NCBI RefSeq assembly: GCF_003255815.1
Contig: NC_037670.1
Span: 29,000,981-29,064,980, forward strand
Origin: Theropithecus gelada
Taxonomy: Eukaryota; Chordata; Mammalia; Primates; Cercopithecidae
Direction: 5' to 3'
DNA: 64,000 bases
The translations under genes were made by a program, and so were the position numbers. This document shows, in pieces, positions 12,064 through 25,646 of this stretch. The number at the start of each line of letters is the position of its first letter. The first letter of the stretch is position 1. The notes under the pieces were generated by a model. That model saw only the letters and a program-made list of their open reading frames with translations, did no database searches and was not told the origin of the DNA.

Positions 12064-12370
12064 TTCTTTTTCTTTTCTTTTTCTATTTTTGAGATAGAGT
12101 TTCTCTCTGTTGCCAGGCTAGAGTACAGTGGCATGATCTCAGCTCACTGCAACCTCCGCCTCCCAGATTCAAGTGATCCTCCTGCCTCAGCCTCCCAAGT
12201 AGCTGGGACTACAGGCACGTGCCACTGTGCCCAGCTAAGTTTTTGTATTTTTAGTAGAAACGGGGTTTCACCATGTTGGCCAGGATGGTCCTAATATCTT
12301 GACCTCGTGATCCGCCCACGTTGGCCTCCCAAAGTGCTGGGATTACAGGCGTAAGCCACCGTGCTTGGCC
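12064..12370 (-). repeat. Alu
   Basis: Poly-T/C start to gtgcttggcc; flanked by TTAATCTAATTTC on both sides. Confidence 0.95.
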
Positions 12371-13088
12371 TTAATCTAATTTCAGTTACCAACTTTTATA
12401 ATTTACAGGCTGTCATTGGGACATTTGGTCATTTTTGTTTTGTGGAGTCTAAAATTAACTGACATTTAAAAGGCAAATATCCAGTAACAAAAACAGACAC
12501 AAATTTCTACAATTTACCACAGTAAGTTACAAGTAAAAATAAAAACATCACAAACACAAATCTTCAAAAACAGATAAAAACATGTCTGTATCCTACGCAC
12601 TAAGCAGCAGTGGCAAATTTCCCCCTTTTGTACTAAAGTTTAATTTGCAGTTGAAAAACAGAAGGGAAACGGAGGGGCCCACCCTGACCCTGCTGGAGAA
12701 GCCCTGTGTGGGGCGCTAGCTCAGTGGCTTAGACTTTAAACCAGGCATTCCAACCCCTGTTAGCTGTTAGTAAAAGGCTGTGAACTAGAAATGTTATTTT
12801 GGCCATTAACATGCAAATGAGCACACCAAGTGTCCCAATTTCCTTGTATAATTCCATTTGTCTACATAGTAGTAGCTTAGAGAGCTCTGGGAACTAACCA
12901 AAAACTTCAGGGGGTACTAATATATGCAAAGATTTATATATACACGTGTTTGTGTTTGCACTCACACTTCACACGCACACTAAAGACTGAAGGCTCTTTC
13001 TGGTGCAGTAACTACTTGGAGAAGCCAGGCAAAGAATAGTAAATCCTCAAAGTTCCTTACAGATGAGTCCATAATCCAAATAACTCAC

Positions 13089-13216
13089 CTTTGGGCTTCT
13101 TCTTTTTGTTTTTCTAATTCTATGATCTTTCGCTCTTGTTCTTTCTGTTTCAGTCGTTCAGCCTCCATCGACTTTTGCTTCTGGAGTTGCTGCTTATTAT
13201 GTATTTCTCTTAGTTC
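13089..13216 (-). CDS. ITSN1: ITSN1 exon 17: end of coiled coil
   Basis: 128 nt, about residues 609-651. It begins ELREIHNKQQLQKQKSMEAE and ends LEKQKEEAQ plus a split Arg codon. The acceptor is ggttaattatag and the donor gtgagt. The composition is highly charged (Lys, Glu, Gln), the last typical helical stretch before the SH3 region. Confidence 0.97.
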
Positions 13217-13589
13217 CTATAATTAACCAAGAAACAGCTCATGTAGCGACATGAGTGACAAATACATCAACTATTTATCAGCATGCAACATTTCATAGTG
13301 GGAAGCCTAGGACACTTAGGAGATAACGTTTCAGAGTTGGAAAAAGTCAACTTGGAAAGCTAAAATCACACCACATTTTGACATGACTGATTTCCAAAGG
13401 CCACTTCAGATTACATTCTAATGAGCCATACACATTATACCATTTTCCATGATCTGCTCTAGAAGAAAGCTGCTAGCGAAGGGCAGGAGAGGAGCTCTAC
13501 TGATAAGGCTCAGCAATCATAATGGAACGTAACCAGTTCCAAGATATGGCGAGGATCATGAATAAAACTTAAGCTTCTTTTGATTATCA

Positions 13590-13830
13590 GTCAACACCAA
13601 CCTCTACTGACTTTGAAAATACACATGCCTCTTCTTCACTCACTACCTCCATTCAAACCTCACCTCCACCTTTCACTAAGCTGCCTTAGAACAAATGGAC
13701 ATCTCTTTGCTACTCAACTCTTTGACCTCAATTCTTCCCCCAAGGGTCTATTTTTCTTCAAATTACACCTCTTCCAGAGCATCTTTTCTTACTAAATCTA
13801 TCCTTCAAGTTGCTAACTGCCCCAAACTAA
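13590..13830 (+). repeat. L2-like fragment (tentative)
   Basis: Pyrimidine-rich stretch with aaattacacctcttccagagc, resembling the L2 3' region. Confidence 0.4.
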
Positions 13831-14590
13831 ACCAGCAATCAGGTTGAAAGTAAAAAGCTATAATTTGATGATGACTACCTTGGATCCAATTTCCTCACTT
13901 GATACTAGCTGCAGGAATAGCAGTAATTTCCTTAGCAGGCTACTGAAAATAAAATGCATTCTGTGATATTTAAAGTACTTGAGTCACAAGTTTAAACACC
14001 TGAAAATATAAAGAACAAGGAAACGTCTGCTGAGGAAGAAACTCCCTGATTCCACAGAAATCAAAAGGTCACCAATAGATTGAGTCACTGAAACTCGTCT
14101 TACTTGGGCCAACAATAAATCCGATGAGTCAAAGTGCCCAGTAGAGCTAAGGTATCTTTCCAGTTGATTTCTTGATCTAACCAGGGCTGGTCCTCCCAGT
14201 ACATGGCCCAGGGATCTCTATGGGGAGATTTAAGGACTAAGATTTGCCCTGTCCTCTATCGCTTTTCTCACTGGCGAGGCTAGATGGGCAGGTTTCTTCC
14301 AGGCCCTAAAATTCCTACCTTTCGATTCATTCAGAGATTGAAAAACAAAGATAGACCATTTGTCTGTAGGTCGTCAGTATTAAAATATGCACTTGTTACT
14401 GGAAAAATTTCTTAAGGGTTAGGCTAACCTTTTCCTACTAATTTTGCTAAGGTTAAAGTTAAAATGCATATACAAATGTTTTATAAACTGTAAGTGATGC
14501 TGAGTGGCTTTAAAAGAGAACAATGAGATAAAAGAAAAAGTTTAACCGGAGATTAGGAGGCTGGGGGAGGTACTTAGAAGAGGAAGGCAT

Positions 14591-14677
14591 GGGAGGAAAA
14601 GGGGAAGGGGAAAGGGGGAAGAAGGAAAAAAAGGAAAGGAAGGAAGGGGGAAGGAGGGAAAAGAAGGGAGGAAGGGA
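14591..14677 (+). repeat. Pure purine tract, 87 nt
   Basis: Uninterrupted A/G run. Its first part has four runs of at least three G with loops of 7, 2 and 3 nt, fitting a G-quadruplex pattern on the plus (template) strand. Confidence 0.95.
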
Positions 14678-17006
14678 CTTCAGTGGGGGAACCTAGCAGA
14701 TGACACTAGGAACATCCAGGCAGGACACAGCAGGAAAAGGTACCTTTGTAAGGCACAAATTGGACTGCTCCCTATGGCAGCAGACCTGACATGTGGAACA
14801 GAGGAAAGGGGAAAAGAAGGCTAAGACTGGGAAGCAATGATGAAGTCTCACACTGTTTAAAGTGCTGAGATCAGAAAATCAACCCTAGGGAGAAAGAAGT
14901 CCATTTTTCATTACCTTTCTCACTGCCATACCAAGGGATGTAAAACTTAAGTGTTAAAAAATCAGCAGTATTGGTTTTCTTAGTAACCCAGAATCAAGAA
15001 TAACTAGCAATCAGTAATAACATGAATGAAAATTTCATTTTCAATACCATCAAATTCTTAAATAGGTTCAGAAAAAATAATTTACAGCAAAAGACTATAC
15101 TTAAAAGGTACAGAACTGGGAATCAAGAAACCAGGATTCTAATCTCAGGTCCCTGACATGAGCTGGCAGATGAATCAGAATAGATGATCTTTAGGTGTTC
15201 TTCGAGTTTGGGGATCTGTTAAATCTTAGACATTGTTCATCACATGAGTATTTCTTTATTTCAGTGTCTGTTTTATTTAGAATTTTATTCCTAACTGCAA
15301 GAATGAGTGAAAAGAGCATAAGCAAAATAACCCTGAGCTGAAATTAAATACAAAGGAGTAAGAAATGATGGAAGAGAAATAACATTTCAGTTTGATGTTC
15401 AGGAATCTGATTATATATTAAATAAAGAAAAGTCCTTATTTCATCCAGGAAAAAATGTATTTATGAGTGATATTCAAAATATTCAACAACAGGTACTGCA
15501 CAACCAGAATGGACCCTGGCCATGATGTATCAACATACTATAATAGATAGCCCATAGGCCCAAATGAAGATTTTTCATTTTTCCCCAAGAATTAGACTGC
15601 ACATTTCCTTTCTATACTAGGCTCTTGTAACTGGATATGGATTTACAGATCACTGACTAGTAGATGCAAGTAAAGCTAGTAATACATTAGGAGGCACTAT
15701 AAAATTGAAAAACGTGTAAGAAAAAGTGATTTTGAAGAATACAGAAAAAAAAAACCCTACCTATGACACAGTTTCAAAAATAATTTTTAAATGTATCAAA
15801 TACATAAAAAAGATATTTAAATTTTTAAAAAACACTTCTTTTTGAGTTTAGCAGCATTTGAACCAATCTTAGGAACTGATTATGTCAACTGCAGTTTCAA
15901 GTACCTCCAAGGAATGGAGCTTGCAGGAACCGTAAAAAATAGATGACAAATAAGCTAACAGAAGGCTCTGGCACCTTATGATCCAGATTTAAAGATGGCA
16001 AGGTTTTTCTATAATTTCCTTCGTCCAAGTCAAACATTGCTGAGATACACAGTTGTAAGGAAATCAACGTGCTGCCCAGAGGCAGGCATTCTGGGTCTCC
16101 TCTTTTCTTGGACTTAGGAGTTTACTATGGCATTAATCAAAATAGGCAGAGCATGGATGATTTCTAAGTTGATAAGCTTTTTAAAAAGTTGAACTTCCGA
16201 GAAGGCAATCTATAGAAAGAAGAAATATACTCTTAAAAAAATGAGTGAATGGCTCTCCTTCCTTCGCCACAACAAAGTCCTTGCAGAACACCCAGTCCCT
16301 TCACACAGGGGAGCAGATGGCTACACTATTCTCTCATTCTTTTCCATACTATTAAAGAGACTCAAGTACTGTCACAGTTATTAAGAAGTATCCTTTTAAC
16401 TCTTTCAGAAAAAAAAAATTCAAAGAGACAAACAAATCTGGTATCATTAAATTACGTATCTAGGAAATGAGCAAATTATTGGGGGAAATGGCTAAGGAAA
16501 ATTTCATCACACTGGAAGTATCAACTTTTCCTGGTAGGCAAATTGATTAAAATGACTCTGCAAATTCTATTAAATCCACATGGAATTTGTCACAGTTATT
16601 TTGCTACAACAGAAAGAAAACAAACAAGAAATTACCACATATCAAAAGTCAGTATCTCACTTGGTTCTTCCTAAAATTAAGTGATTTTTTTTCTAAAACC
16701 AGTAATTCTTACAAAAACATGTTTCTTGGCTGGGAATTAATCTAGCAATATAGCACAGAGTATACAACTTTGATTTCTCTTTTATGAATTCTATTCAAGT
16801 GTGTGGTATGTTTTATACTAGGTAGAGTATGTAATAATTTGATATTATCTTCCAATAAAACATAATTACAGTACTTTCTTAAATAAGAAATTATTAAGTA
16901 GTCAAGAAATTTTAGCTGCATGTAACAAATACTTATGCAGGAAAAAATAAAACTATAAAATGTGTACTATATATACTACACACATATATTAAATATTAAA
17001 ATAAGG

Positions 17007-17313
17007 TTTTTTTTTTTTTTTTTTGAGACGGAGTCTCGCTCTGCCGCCCAGGCTGGAGTGCAGTGGCCGGATCTTGGCTCACTGCAAGCGCCGCCTCCCG
17101 GGTTTACGCCATTCTCCTGCCTCAGCCTCCCGAGTAGCTGGGACTACAGGCGCCGCCACCTCGCCCGGCTAGTTTTTTTTTTTTTTGTATTTTCTAGTAG
17201 AGATGGGGTTTCACCGTGTTAGCCAGGATGGTCTCGATCTCCTGACCTCGTGATCCGCCCATCTCGGCCTCCCAAAGTGCTGGGATTACAGGCTTGAGCC
17301 ACCGCGCCCAGCC
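17007..17313 (-). repeat. AluYR-type
   Basis: Young Alu with gcagtggccggatc, cacctcgcccggctag and ggcttgagcc, changes typical of Old World monkey AluYR copies. AAAATAAGG flanks both ends. Confidence 0.93.
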
Positions 17314-18619
17314 AAAATAAGGTTTTTTTTAAAATCACAAACAACTTATGCAGAATTACTAAGATACAGAATTTCCTAACCAGGTTCCATGAATAAGCTT
17401 CAGCCCTGTGGATACTAGTTGCATGCAGACTTGGGGAATATGGGCATTTTTCTAGTGGAGAAAGCTCACAGCTTTTATTAGTATCAAGGGGTCTTTGATC
17501 AAAAACAGCTCATGAACTACAATAAAAAAATTATTGGCATATCAAGATTCTGTTTTGTATTAGTTAAGATAAATGAAAATCAACTTGCTTTTAATTTTCT
17601 TCCCTAGACCAAAGAGGGAAAAGTCACTTATTTCCCCTAAAGAACTAAGTTATTTGAACCATAAAACATCTTTGGACATCCTATGGCACAGAGCCAAAGT
17701 ATTTCAAAAGCAATCTGTTTGACAAATTGAATACCCAAGAAGATCCAACTATTTTTCCCCTGAGAAACGTGGCTCACGTTTACTGAACATGGTTGTTCTG
17801 CTGCTATGCTAAAAGGCACAGAATCACTTGATTTAATAACTGTGACTGTTTTTCCTTCATCTGGTCTTAGAGACACTCAAAATACATGTATTATGTGAAA
17901 CAATATTACTTGAAATATGAAGTAGCATGCACCTGAACAATATGTATAGGAGTCCTTTGAAGAGAAAAAAATTAACTAGCAACAGGGGTCTATGAAAGGA
18001 GACTAGCAGTTAATGGAAATTTATTTGCTGATTTAGATTATTTAACTTTTTTGAAGGATTTTGCTTTTGGTTCGCCTCAGGATGTCTCTTGGAAATGAGA
18101 GACAAAAATAAACATAACTTAATTACTTAAAATTCATGAGCTCAACAACATAAATCAAGATAAAATTACTTAGCTCACATATACCATTTATAATAATCTT
18201 CATGCTGTTAATATTATATTGTTTATATTGACCTCATAAAAAAATGATGTAGCTACCAGCATCAGAAATTTCAGGTGTTTATCTATAATATCATATCCAT
18301 AAAAAGTCCAAAGTATAAGTGCTTTTCTGTAAATAAACATTATTTCTTACCTAGGGATAATATGTAGCATACAATATCAAAATTTATAGAAGGCCTTTGG
18401 AGTTTTAAAATACATTAACTTTTTCAAATTAGGTGGTTGTGAAACAAATCAAGAGCTATTAAAGAAAGCCTGTTAATAAACCCCACGAGGTGAGAACTTG
18501 TGCCTGGATGGAAAATTTTGAAAAATAATGATTTCAGAACACAGAAAATATACCCAAATCAAGGTAAACCGATAGCCCATTTATCACAAAATTATAAATT
18601 TATTCATTCATTTAAAAAA

Positions 18620-18765
18620 TGTATTTATTTAGAGACAGGGTCTCACTGTGTTGTCCAGGCTGGAGTATAGTGGCTATTCACAGGCACGATCATAGCCTTG
18701 AACGTCTGGCTTCATGTGATCCTCCCACCTCAGCCTCCAGAGATACATGCCATTGTACCAGGCTA
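18620..18765 (-). repeat. Alu monomer (FLAM/FRAM-like)
   Basis: A single left-arm-like unit, with ggctattcacaggcacgatc, an old monomer feature. Confidence 0.8.
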
Positions 18766-18836
18766 CGTTTATTCATTCTTGATGCATTAAAAGTGAGAGG
18801 ACTACACAGAAAAAGATAGATATACTGATTGGTCAT

Positions 18837-18837
<1 letters not shown>

Positions 18838-18871
<34 letters not shown>

Positions 18872-18874
18872 TTT
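18838..18874 (+). repeat. (TTTA)n repeat
   Basis: About nine TTTA units at the tail of the next Alu. Confidence 0.95.
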
Positions 18875-19160
18875 GAGATGGATGGAGTCTTGCTCTGTTG
18901 CCCAGGCTGGAGTGCAGTGGCATGATCTTAGCTCTCTGCAACCTCTGCCTCCCAAGTTCAAGTGATTCTCCTGTTTCAGCCTTCCAAGTAGCTGGGATTA
19001 CAGGTGCGTGCCACCACACCCAGACAATTTTTGTATTTTTAGTAGAGATGGGATTTTGTCATGTAGGCCAGGATGGTCTCAAACTCCTGACCTCAAGTGA
19101 TCCACTCACCTCGACCTCCCAACGTGCTGGGATCATAGGCATGAGCCACCACACCTGGCC
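18875..19160 (-). repeat. Alu
   Basis: gagatggatggagtcttgc to cacacctggcc. Confidence 0.95.
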
Positions 19161-20559
19161 TGATTATTTAAATTCTGAAATGGGATATAATGTTTGAACA
19201 CATGTTCAAATATTTAAATTTGAAGTCGATATTTAACAAAATGATAAGACTATTTCCCATGGCACAAAATGGTAGTCAACATACCACAAGTGCTAAGGGA
19301 GATTGGAGCAAGGTGTATGTGTGGAAGGGGGTGGGCGGAAGAGCTAGAAGCTCCTGTCCTCTCTGCAATAGCAATAGGTAATTAGACACCCTCCACCATG
19401 AGGCTTTGGGAAGTACCCTCGGAAAGTATTACCAGAAAGAGAAAACTGATTCCAGTTTGTCCTAAAAAATCTGAATTTCCCTCAAAGTGTCTGCTTTAGT
19501 CATAAAGCAATATTCCATTAAGAGAAGAAAGGATTTTTTCAAAAGATTGAGTTCTTCTTAACCCTTTCCCAAATTACCTTTTATTAAATTTTTACTACCT
19601 TAAAAAGAAAAAAAACCCCACGCTATAACTAAAAAACTCAACCAACCAGCTTACTGGTATGGCACAGAATCTGACAGAATGAGAGTTAGAGAATTTTATT
19701 ACTTCTATGCAGAAGAGGTCTTTTTCAAAGGATCATATATGTAAAAATAAAATTTTTGCTTGAACAAAATGAAAGAACCAAACAATACTAATTATGAGAA
19801 ATCAACATTGCTGTTTGAATCCATACTGATTTCTCTTGCTGTCTCCGTGCCTCCTCTTTCTGAGTCTTTCTCCTTCCAATTGTTTCTCTTCACAAGCATT
19901 TTTTCCCCTGACTTCTTACTCTGTCCTGCAGTTCTTTCTCCAATTCTTTTCTTTTTTCCTCTCGTTGCTAAACATTTTGCCTTTCACTGCCTTCATAATG
20001 AATAAGCCTCCCATGAAAGCAAGTGTCTGAAACCAAGAGTATAAAGGCTTTAGTTAAGCAAACAACCTCATTTACTATAACTGGCCTTCTCATTTCAACA
20101 TCGATTCAGTTCTTAGGAGCAATTTTTAGAACAGGTAGCATTATGGGGATAATTTATATTTCTAACAGCCTCTTGTGTCTAATTTTAGAAGCCTGAATTT
20201 CCCAAGTATACTAAGGAATTAAATCATAATTGTGAATTAGTCTTAAATACTCAAATTTTGCTAGAAAATAAAATGCTATAGACATTTGGAATAGTATACT
20301 GACCATAATATGTCTCCCATGATAGAAATATGCACATGACCCAAATAATAACGGAGCGCTTTCACATTTTTGCAGACAAGCTCAAATTCAATGATCTAAA
20401 ATGCTTGTTAAAAAGACAAGACTACAGTATACAGTACCTTGTCCAGCTTGTAATTCAGTTTACACCACCATACACACATGCAACTCGTCAATAGGAAAGA
20501 ATCAATCATACGCCACGATTAATAATAACTAATAATTAACTTTTATAAAGAAGGCTTAG

Positions 20560-20640
20560 TACTTCATGGTAAATGCTATCTTAGACACTGAGCACTCATC
20601 TGCGCAGGGGAAACTGAAGCACAGAGCTGGAGATGGTTCA
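20560..20640 (+). repeat. MIR fragment (tentative)
   Basis: Core-like cagggg aaactgaagcacagagctg. Confidence 0.5.
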
Positions 20641-23076
20641 TCATTCTTAGTCTGAGAAAGATGTGCATTGCCTGAGTAGGGCATGGAGACCTTTAGAAAG
20701 AAGTCTAAGTGGATGACGCAGCCCAGGAGAACTGCCAGGCACTGCAACACTGCCTCCTCCATTGCCACTGACTGGAAGAAAGAAATGCTCAAATGTAAAC
20801 GGCCATTCACATTAGGACTTGTCCAGTACACACTGACTAGACAGGAACCAACAAGGACTCAACTTTTCAACATGAAACATAAAATCTAGCCCCGTTGGGT
20901 GTTGGATTCTCCTTATTTGACCTCTTAAAGGAGCCTGGAAAACTACAAGCTGTACTCTGTGCTGCTGCTCCATGTTAGAGCTAAGACATTAAAATACGGA
21001 ACATTAGGCTGTCAGTGCCAAGGAAAACTGCTACAATAACTACTGACATCACCAAGGTGAAGGTAAAGTCAGGTGCCACTGTCCAAAAAGTCCTGGCAGT
21101 AATGTTAGTTAACACTTGTTTGAATCATAATTTTATACCTATAGGTAAGCACTGTGTGTAAGAAAAACAACTACGCTTTTGGTACACAGAGTCTCCAAAA
21201 AAGTTGGGAGTTTTAATTTTCGTGTAAACTGAAGTAAAAGTCATAGATAATAATTTTAAATGGTTATTTCTAGAATGTGGATTTGACAAGACTACTGAAC
21301 TGATTTCTTAATAAGGTATTTGTTACATATAGAACACATTTTAAAAGTAGAAATTTATGGTAAATAAATTTTATCCACTGAATTTAAACTATTTTAAGAT
21401 GTACTAATTCATGCTAGCAATAATCACAATATAATTAATTATTCCTGATTAATTCACTGTTCAAATATTTCATCTGATAATCAAAAACCTAAAATTTCCC
21501 ATGCATATCAAGGGCAGCATAAGTACAAAGGCTGCCAGTTGGGGAATTTGCAGCACAAGAGCTTCAATATTTCAGGGTGCTATCGTTTCTCTTCTCCCAC
21601 CCTCCCCGTTTTTACAGACTTATTTACAACCCAAAAGCAAACTTTATTTGCTACAGTAAAATTCCTGTTTCCTTTCTCAAGTAATTATTGGTTTGGGTGG
21701 TAAATAGAAAGATATTTACGCCTTAGGATTTTTTTTGGAATATATAAATGTGACACCTACAAGGTAAATATCTATTAAAATGCATGGAAAAACAGCCTTT
21801 TTGGAAAACAAAAAATAAGCCTTCAATTTTCAAGGATTATGTAGAAACTTAAAGGCCCATGACTTTGAATGTGGAGCCATGTAACAGAAGACCACAATTA
21901 AAAGTATGCCTTATGTTTTCAATACGTTGCTTCCTATACAAAACAAATACCTATTAACCTGTAACTTTTTCGTCTTTAATTAACGCTTGGAGAATTTCTA
22001 TCTGGGCTTATCAGATTTTGGGTAGGGAAGGGAGGAATGTAATTCTTCCTGAAGAAAATGGGAGAAATCCACAAAAGACAAATTAATCTGAGCAAGACAT
22101 TCTAGAGGAAAGAACTAAATCAGATTGTATGTTAAAAGAAAAGGCAAGTATAAGTGTATTCGGTTTTTTGACTAAATACACTTCCTATACTTCCTAATAA
22201 CTGTCTTATAACTCAGAATCTGGGCTGAACCAGGGTACGATTATTCCCTGTATTACCTTTATACCTAACAAACTGGACATAACTCTGAACATGCATCAAA
22301 GTAAGTGAATGACTTCTTGCAATTTACCCAAAATAGTGAGAATCAGTTTGTGTTAAATGTTATCCTCCTTTGTGGAGCCAGCCACTTAATATAGATGTAG
22401 TATCCTGATCAACTAATTTTAAAATTCTGTACTCTGTAAGGTACTCCTCCAGTGTTACTGTACTAATCTATAATGAGGGAACTGCATTTCCTTCTTCCAG
22501 GTGAACAATCTATGTGAACATGAAATACAAAAGAATCGGAAGCCCGAATTTCTCTTCTGTATTCTCCAGCTGGCTTCCTTTAAGGGAAGGAAGGTTTAGG
22601 ATCCTGCAAATTCACACCACCAGGTTAGATGTGTGAAATGACACATCCCAGGAAGGTAGAAGTAATTTTTGCATCATCAGTGTGGATGCTCTAAAGGCAC
22701 TGCTGATCAAGAGGGACACTGAAGAAACTCCAAGGGTCAGGAGGCTGGCTCTGCCTGGTCTATCTCATCATCCAAGAAAACACAGTTGCTAACGGACACA
22801 TGCTCTAAGGTTAGAAAAAAAGTACTTCATTTTCCAGTGTGGCTACAACAAAGAAAAGTGGGCAAATGACACTTAAGAGACTAAATGATAAATCCATCTC
22901 TGAGTTGTCTCAATCAAATTCTATAAATCTTTTGATTCTCCAATTTAACTGTTTGCTTTGGCTTTACCAGGTTTGAGAGGAATACTAGAGATAATAAGCG
23001 TAACACAACATATTAACTAAGTCCTCCAAATGCGTGTTAAATAACAAAACAATATAGTTATACTGACCTGTGATTT

Positions 23077-23412
23077 GTTTATTGTTTTGTTTGTTTGTTT
23101 TTTGAGACAGGGTCTTACTCTGTTGCCCGGGCTGGAGTACAGTGGCACAATCATGGCTCACTGCAGCCCCGACCTCCCAGATTCTAGTGATTCTCTGACC
23201 TCAGCTTCCCAAGTAGCTGGGACTACAGGCACACGCCACCATACCCGACTAATTTTGGTATTTTTTTTTCTTTCTTTCTTTTTTTTTTTTTTTTTTTAAG
23301 TAGAGACAGTGTTTCACCCTTTTGCCCAGGCTGGTCTTGAATTCCTGAGCTCAAGTGATCCACCTGCCTCCCAAAGTGGTGGGATTACAGGCACATGCCA
23401 CTGCACCTGGCC
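23077..23412 (-). repeat. Alu with expanded middle poly-T
   Basis: Perfect 13-bp target duplication TGACCTGTGATTT at 23064-23076 and 23413-23425. A long T run fills the linker. Confidence 0.97.
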
Positions 23413-24589
23413 TGACCTGTGATTTTTAAACTCATCTTATTAATTTAAATTTAAAGTTAATAAGAGAAAGCCAAAATTAAAATTAAAAAACAAGAAGAAA
23501 TATTCTTATTTAAAAATAAGTATATTTGGAAAAAGGGCTAGTGGAAAGGGGGGCTAAAATTAGCCTTTATATAAGAAACTCTGTGATGCTGAAAGCAGCC
23601 ATAGTCAATTAAACAAAGTAGGGGTGACTCACCACATATTAAGAGTATTCTCTTTAGTAATGACAACAGCAATTCAATCACCAAAATTATTTAATCTACA
23701 GATCTTCTAGACATTTATCAAAAGTCTCACTAGAGTATCATTTTCTAATACCTGAACTTTGTTTTGGGGAGTCAAATTTCTAGAAAAAGAATCTTAATGT
23801 GAAGGCACAAATCTGGACTACTACCTGGGTTCAGAAGACAGCTTAATATTTAACAGTTTATATCCCAAGAGACTATTAAAAAGCAATGTAGGTTTTGCAA
23901 CAGTGCTATTTTCTTTTTTTTGCTTATAAAAGAGACAAGTGACAATGAAAGTTAATGTGAGCGTATTTTAATTGAACTTAATCTTTTTTGTTTTTTTGTT
24001 TTTAATTGTACTTATTCTTGAGATGGTTAATTTATAGCTGTACTTCCAATACTGACATACCACACATAATCATATATGCATGAATATAGAACATATATAG
24101 TGTACACACATACACACACTGTGTAAGCATGAAAGCAAAGTGAAGAAAAACACTAAGTTGGCTCAAATAATATTTCCCCTAAGAGCACTTTCCTGGAATT
24201 GTACAATTGAGAAAAGATCATTACCTAATACTCTGAAAGAACAGCACACATACCTCAAACTCAGATGTCTAGACAATTTGGCCTAAAATCTCAATCCAAA
24301 GGTCAACTATTATAAAAGTTTCAAATATGATTTCTAATTTTTAATTTTGTTTTTAGAATTAAAGAATAGGAGTTTTAGTTCTTCCTACTGTCAAAAGCTG
24401 AATTGGCCAGAGTCAAGTATAAAGAATTTTAAGTTAGATAAGGAAAACAAATATTTAGAGGGGAAAAAAGTATAACATCCAATTTCTTATAAGAATAACA
24501 AAAACGTTAATATCTACATACATCTAAAGTAGTATATGACTGTTTATAAGAAATAAACTGTGTCGTGATTTTAAGAATTAACATTCTTT

Positions 24590-24893
24590 TTTTTCTTTTT
24601 TTTTTTTTTTGAGATGGAGTCTCGCTCTGTCACCTAGGCTGGAGTGCAGTGGCGCGATCTCGGCTCACTGCAAGCTCCACCTCCTGGGTTCACACCATTC
24701 TCCTGCCTCAGCCTCTTGAGTAGCTGGGACTATAGGCGCCCGCCACCACGCCTGGCTAATTTTTTTTGTATTTTTAGTAGAGATGGGGTTTCACTGTGTT
24801 AGCTAGGATGGTCTCCATCTCCTGACCTCGTGATCCACCCACCTCGGCCTCCCAAAGTGCTGGGATTACAGGTGTGAGCCACCACGCCCAGCC
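24590..24893 (-). repeat. Alu, AluY-like
   Basis: Poly-T to cacgcccagcc, flanked by aattaacattctt on both sides. Confidence 0.96.
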
Positions 24894-25506
24894 AATAATT
24901 AACATTCTTAAGATGATACAGTTGTAAAGTTAAATCAGAAACACCAAATCTGAAAGAGGCTGTGATCTAACCATTTTACATTTCCTCAGAGTTTTGGCAT
25001 TTTCCCAATTTTACTGTGCAAATGTGACAAAACCATACACCACTTCTGCCACAAGAGACAAAAGCAATTACTCCACTAAAACAGTAAGATTTAAAAATGT
25101 GAGGTAACAAAATAAAGATCTACATTTAAGCGCAATGAAGATAAGAAGTGGCAGAAAAATTCTTAGTTTTAAAAAAGAAAACAATCCCTTTTAATAGTAT
25201 TCAAAGAACATAAGAAAGATAAAGCTTTTGGAATCAACTGGATGTGATTGCAAACAGACAAAAGAATGGAGATATGTCAAAATATGATTCAGGTTAAAAA
25301 CAGATGTCATGCTGGGGCCACTCATTGAGCCCTAATTTATAGATGCCAAATTCATTTTTGTATTTTCAAGGAGAAAAGTGCAATTTAGATTGTCTCACAA
25401 TGGCATAATAAATTTTTCTGCCTGAGATTAAATAGCAACTAATCATTTGGACAGTTAAAAAAATTAAAGGGTAGGACATACATGTAAGCACACATAAAAG
25501 AGTTAC

Positions 25507-25646
25507 CTTCAGCTGATTATTGAAAATATCAATCTCCTGTAGTTTTGATCTAGTTTCTTTCTCCACTTCATCTAGTTGGTCTCGTAGCTGCTGCCGAGCT
25601 AGTTCTTTTGCTTCTAAGGCTCTTTTAAGTGTAACAAGTGAATCTC
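25507..25646 (-). CDS. ITSN1: ITSN1 exon 16: coiled coil
   Basis: 140 nt, about residues 562-608. It begins RDSLVTLKRALEAKELARQQ and ends EIDIFNNQLK. The acceptor is ttctaaaatag with a poor pyrimidine tract; the donor is gtaact. The Leu/Ala spacing continues the helix. The frame stays open for a while into intron 16 before a stop, which has no meaning for the spliced protein. Confidence 0.97.

Larger units (their letters stand above)
10114..13088 (-). other. Intron 17
   Basis: 2975 nt with a MIR (about 10790-10985), an Alu on each strand (11255-11556 plus, 12064-12370 minus) and an AT-rich TTTATGTATT-like stretch at 11640-11740. The remainder is unremarkable. Confidence 0.85.
13217..25506 (-). 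other. Intron 16, 12.3 kb
   Basis: The longest complete intron in the window and the poorest in repeats. It holds an L2-like stretch (about 13590-13830), an 87-nt purine tract (14591-14677), MIR-like pieces (about 15110-15170 and 20560-20640), Alus at 17007, 18838, 23077 and 24590, and an Alu monomer at 18620. About 15200-17000, 17314-18600, 19200-23060 and 23413-24590 are mostly AT-rich sequence in which I recognise no gene. Confidence 0.85.
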
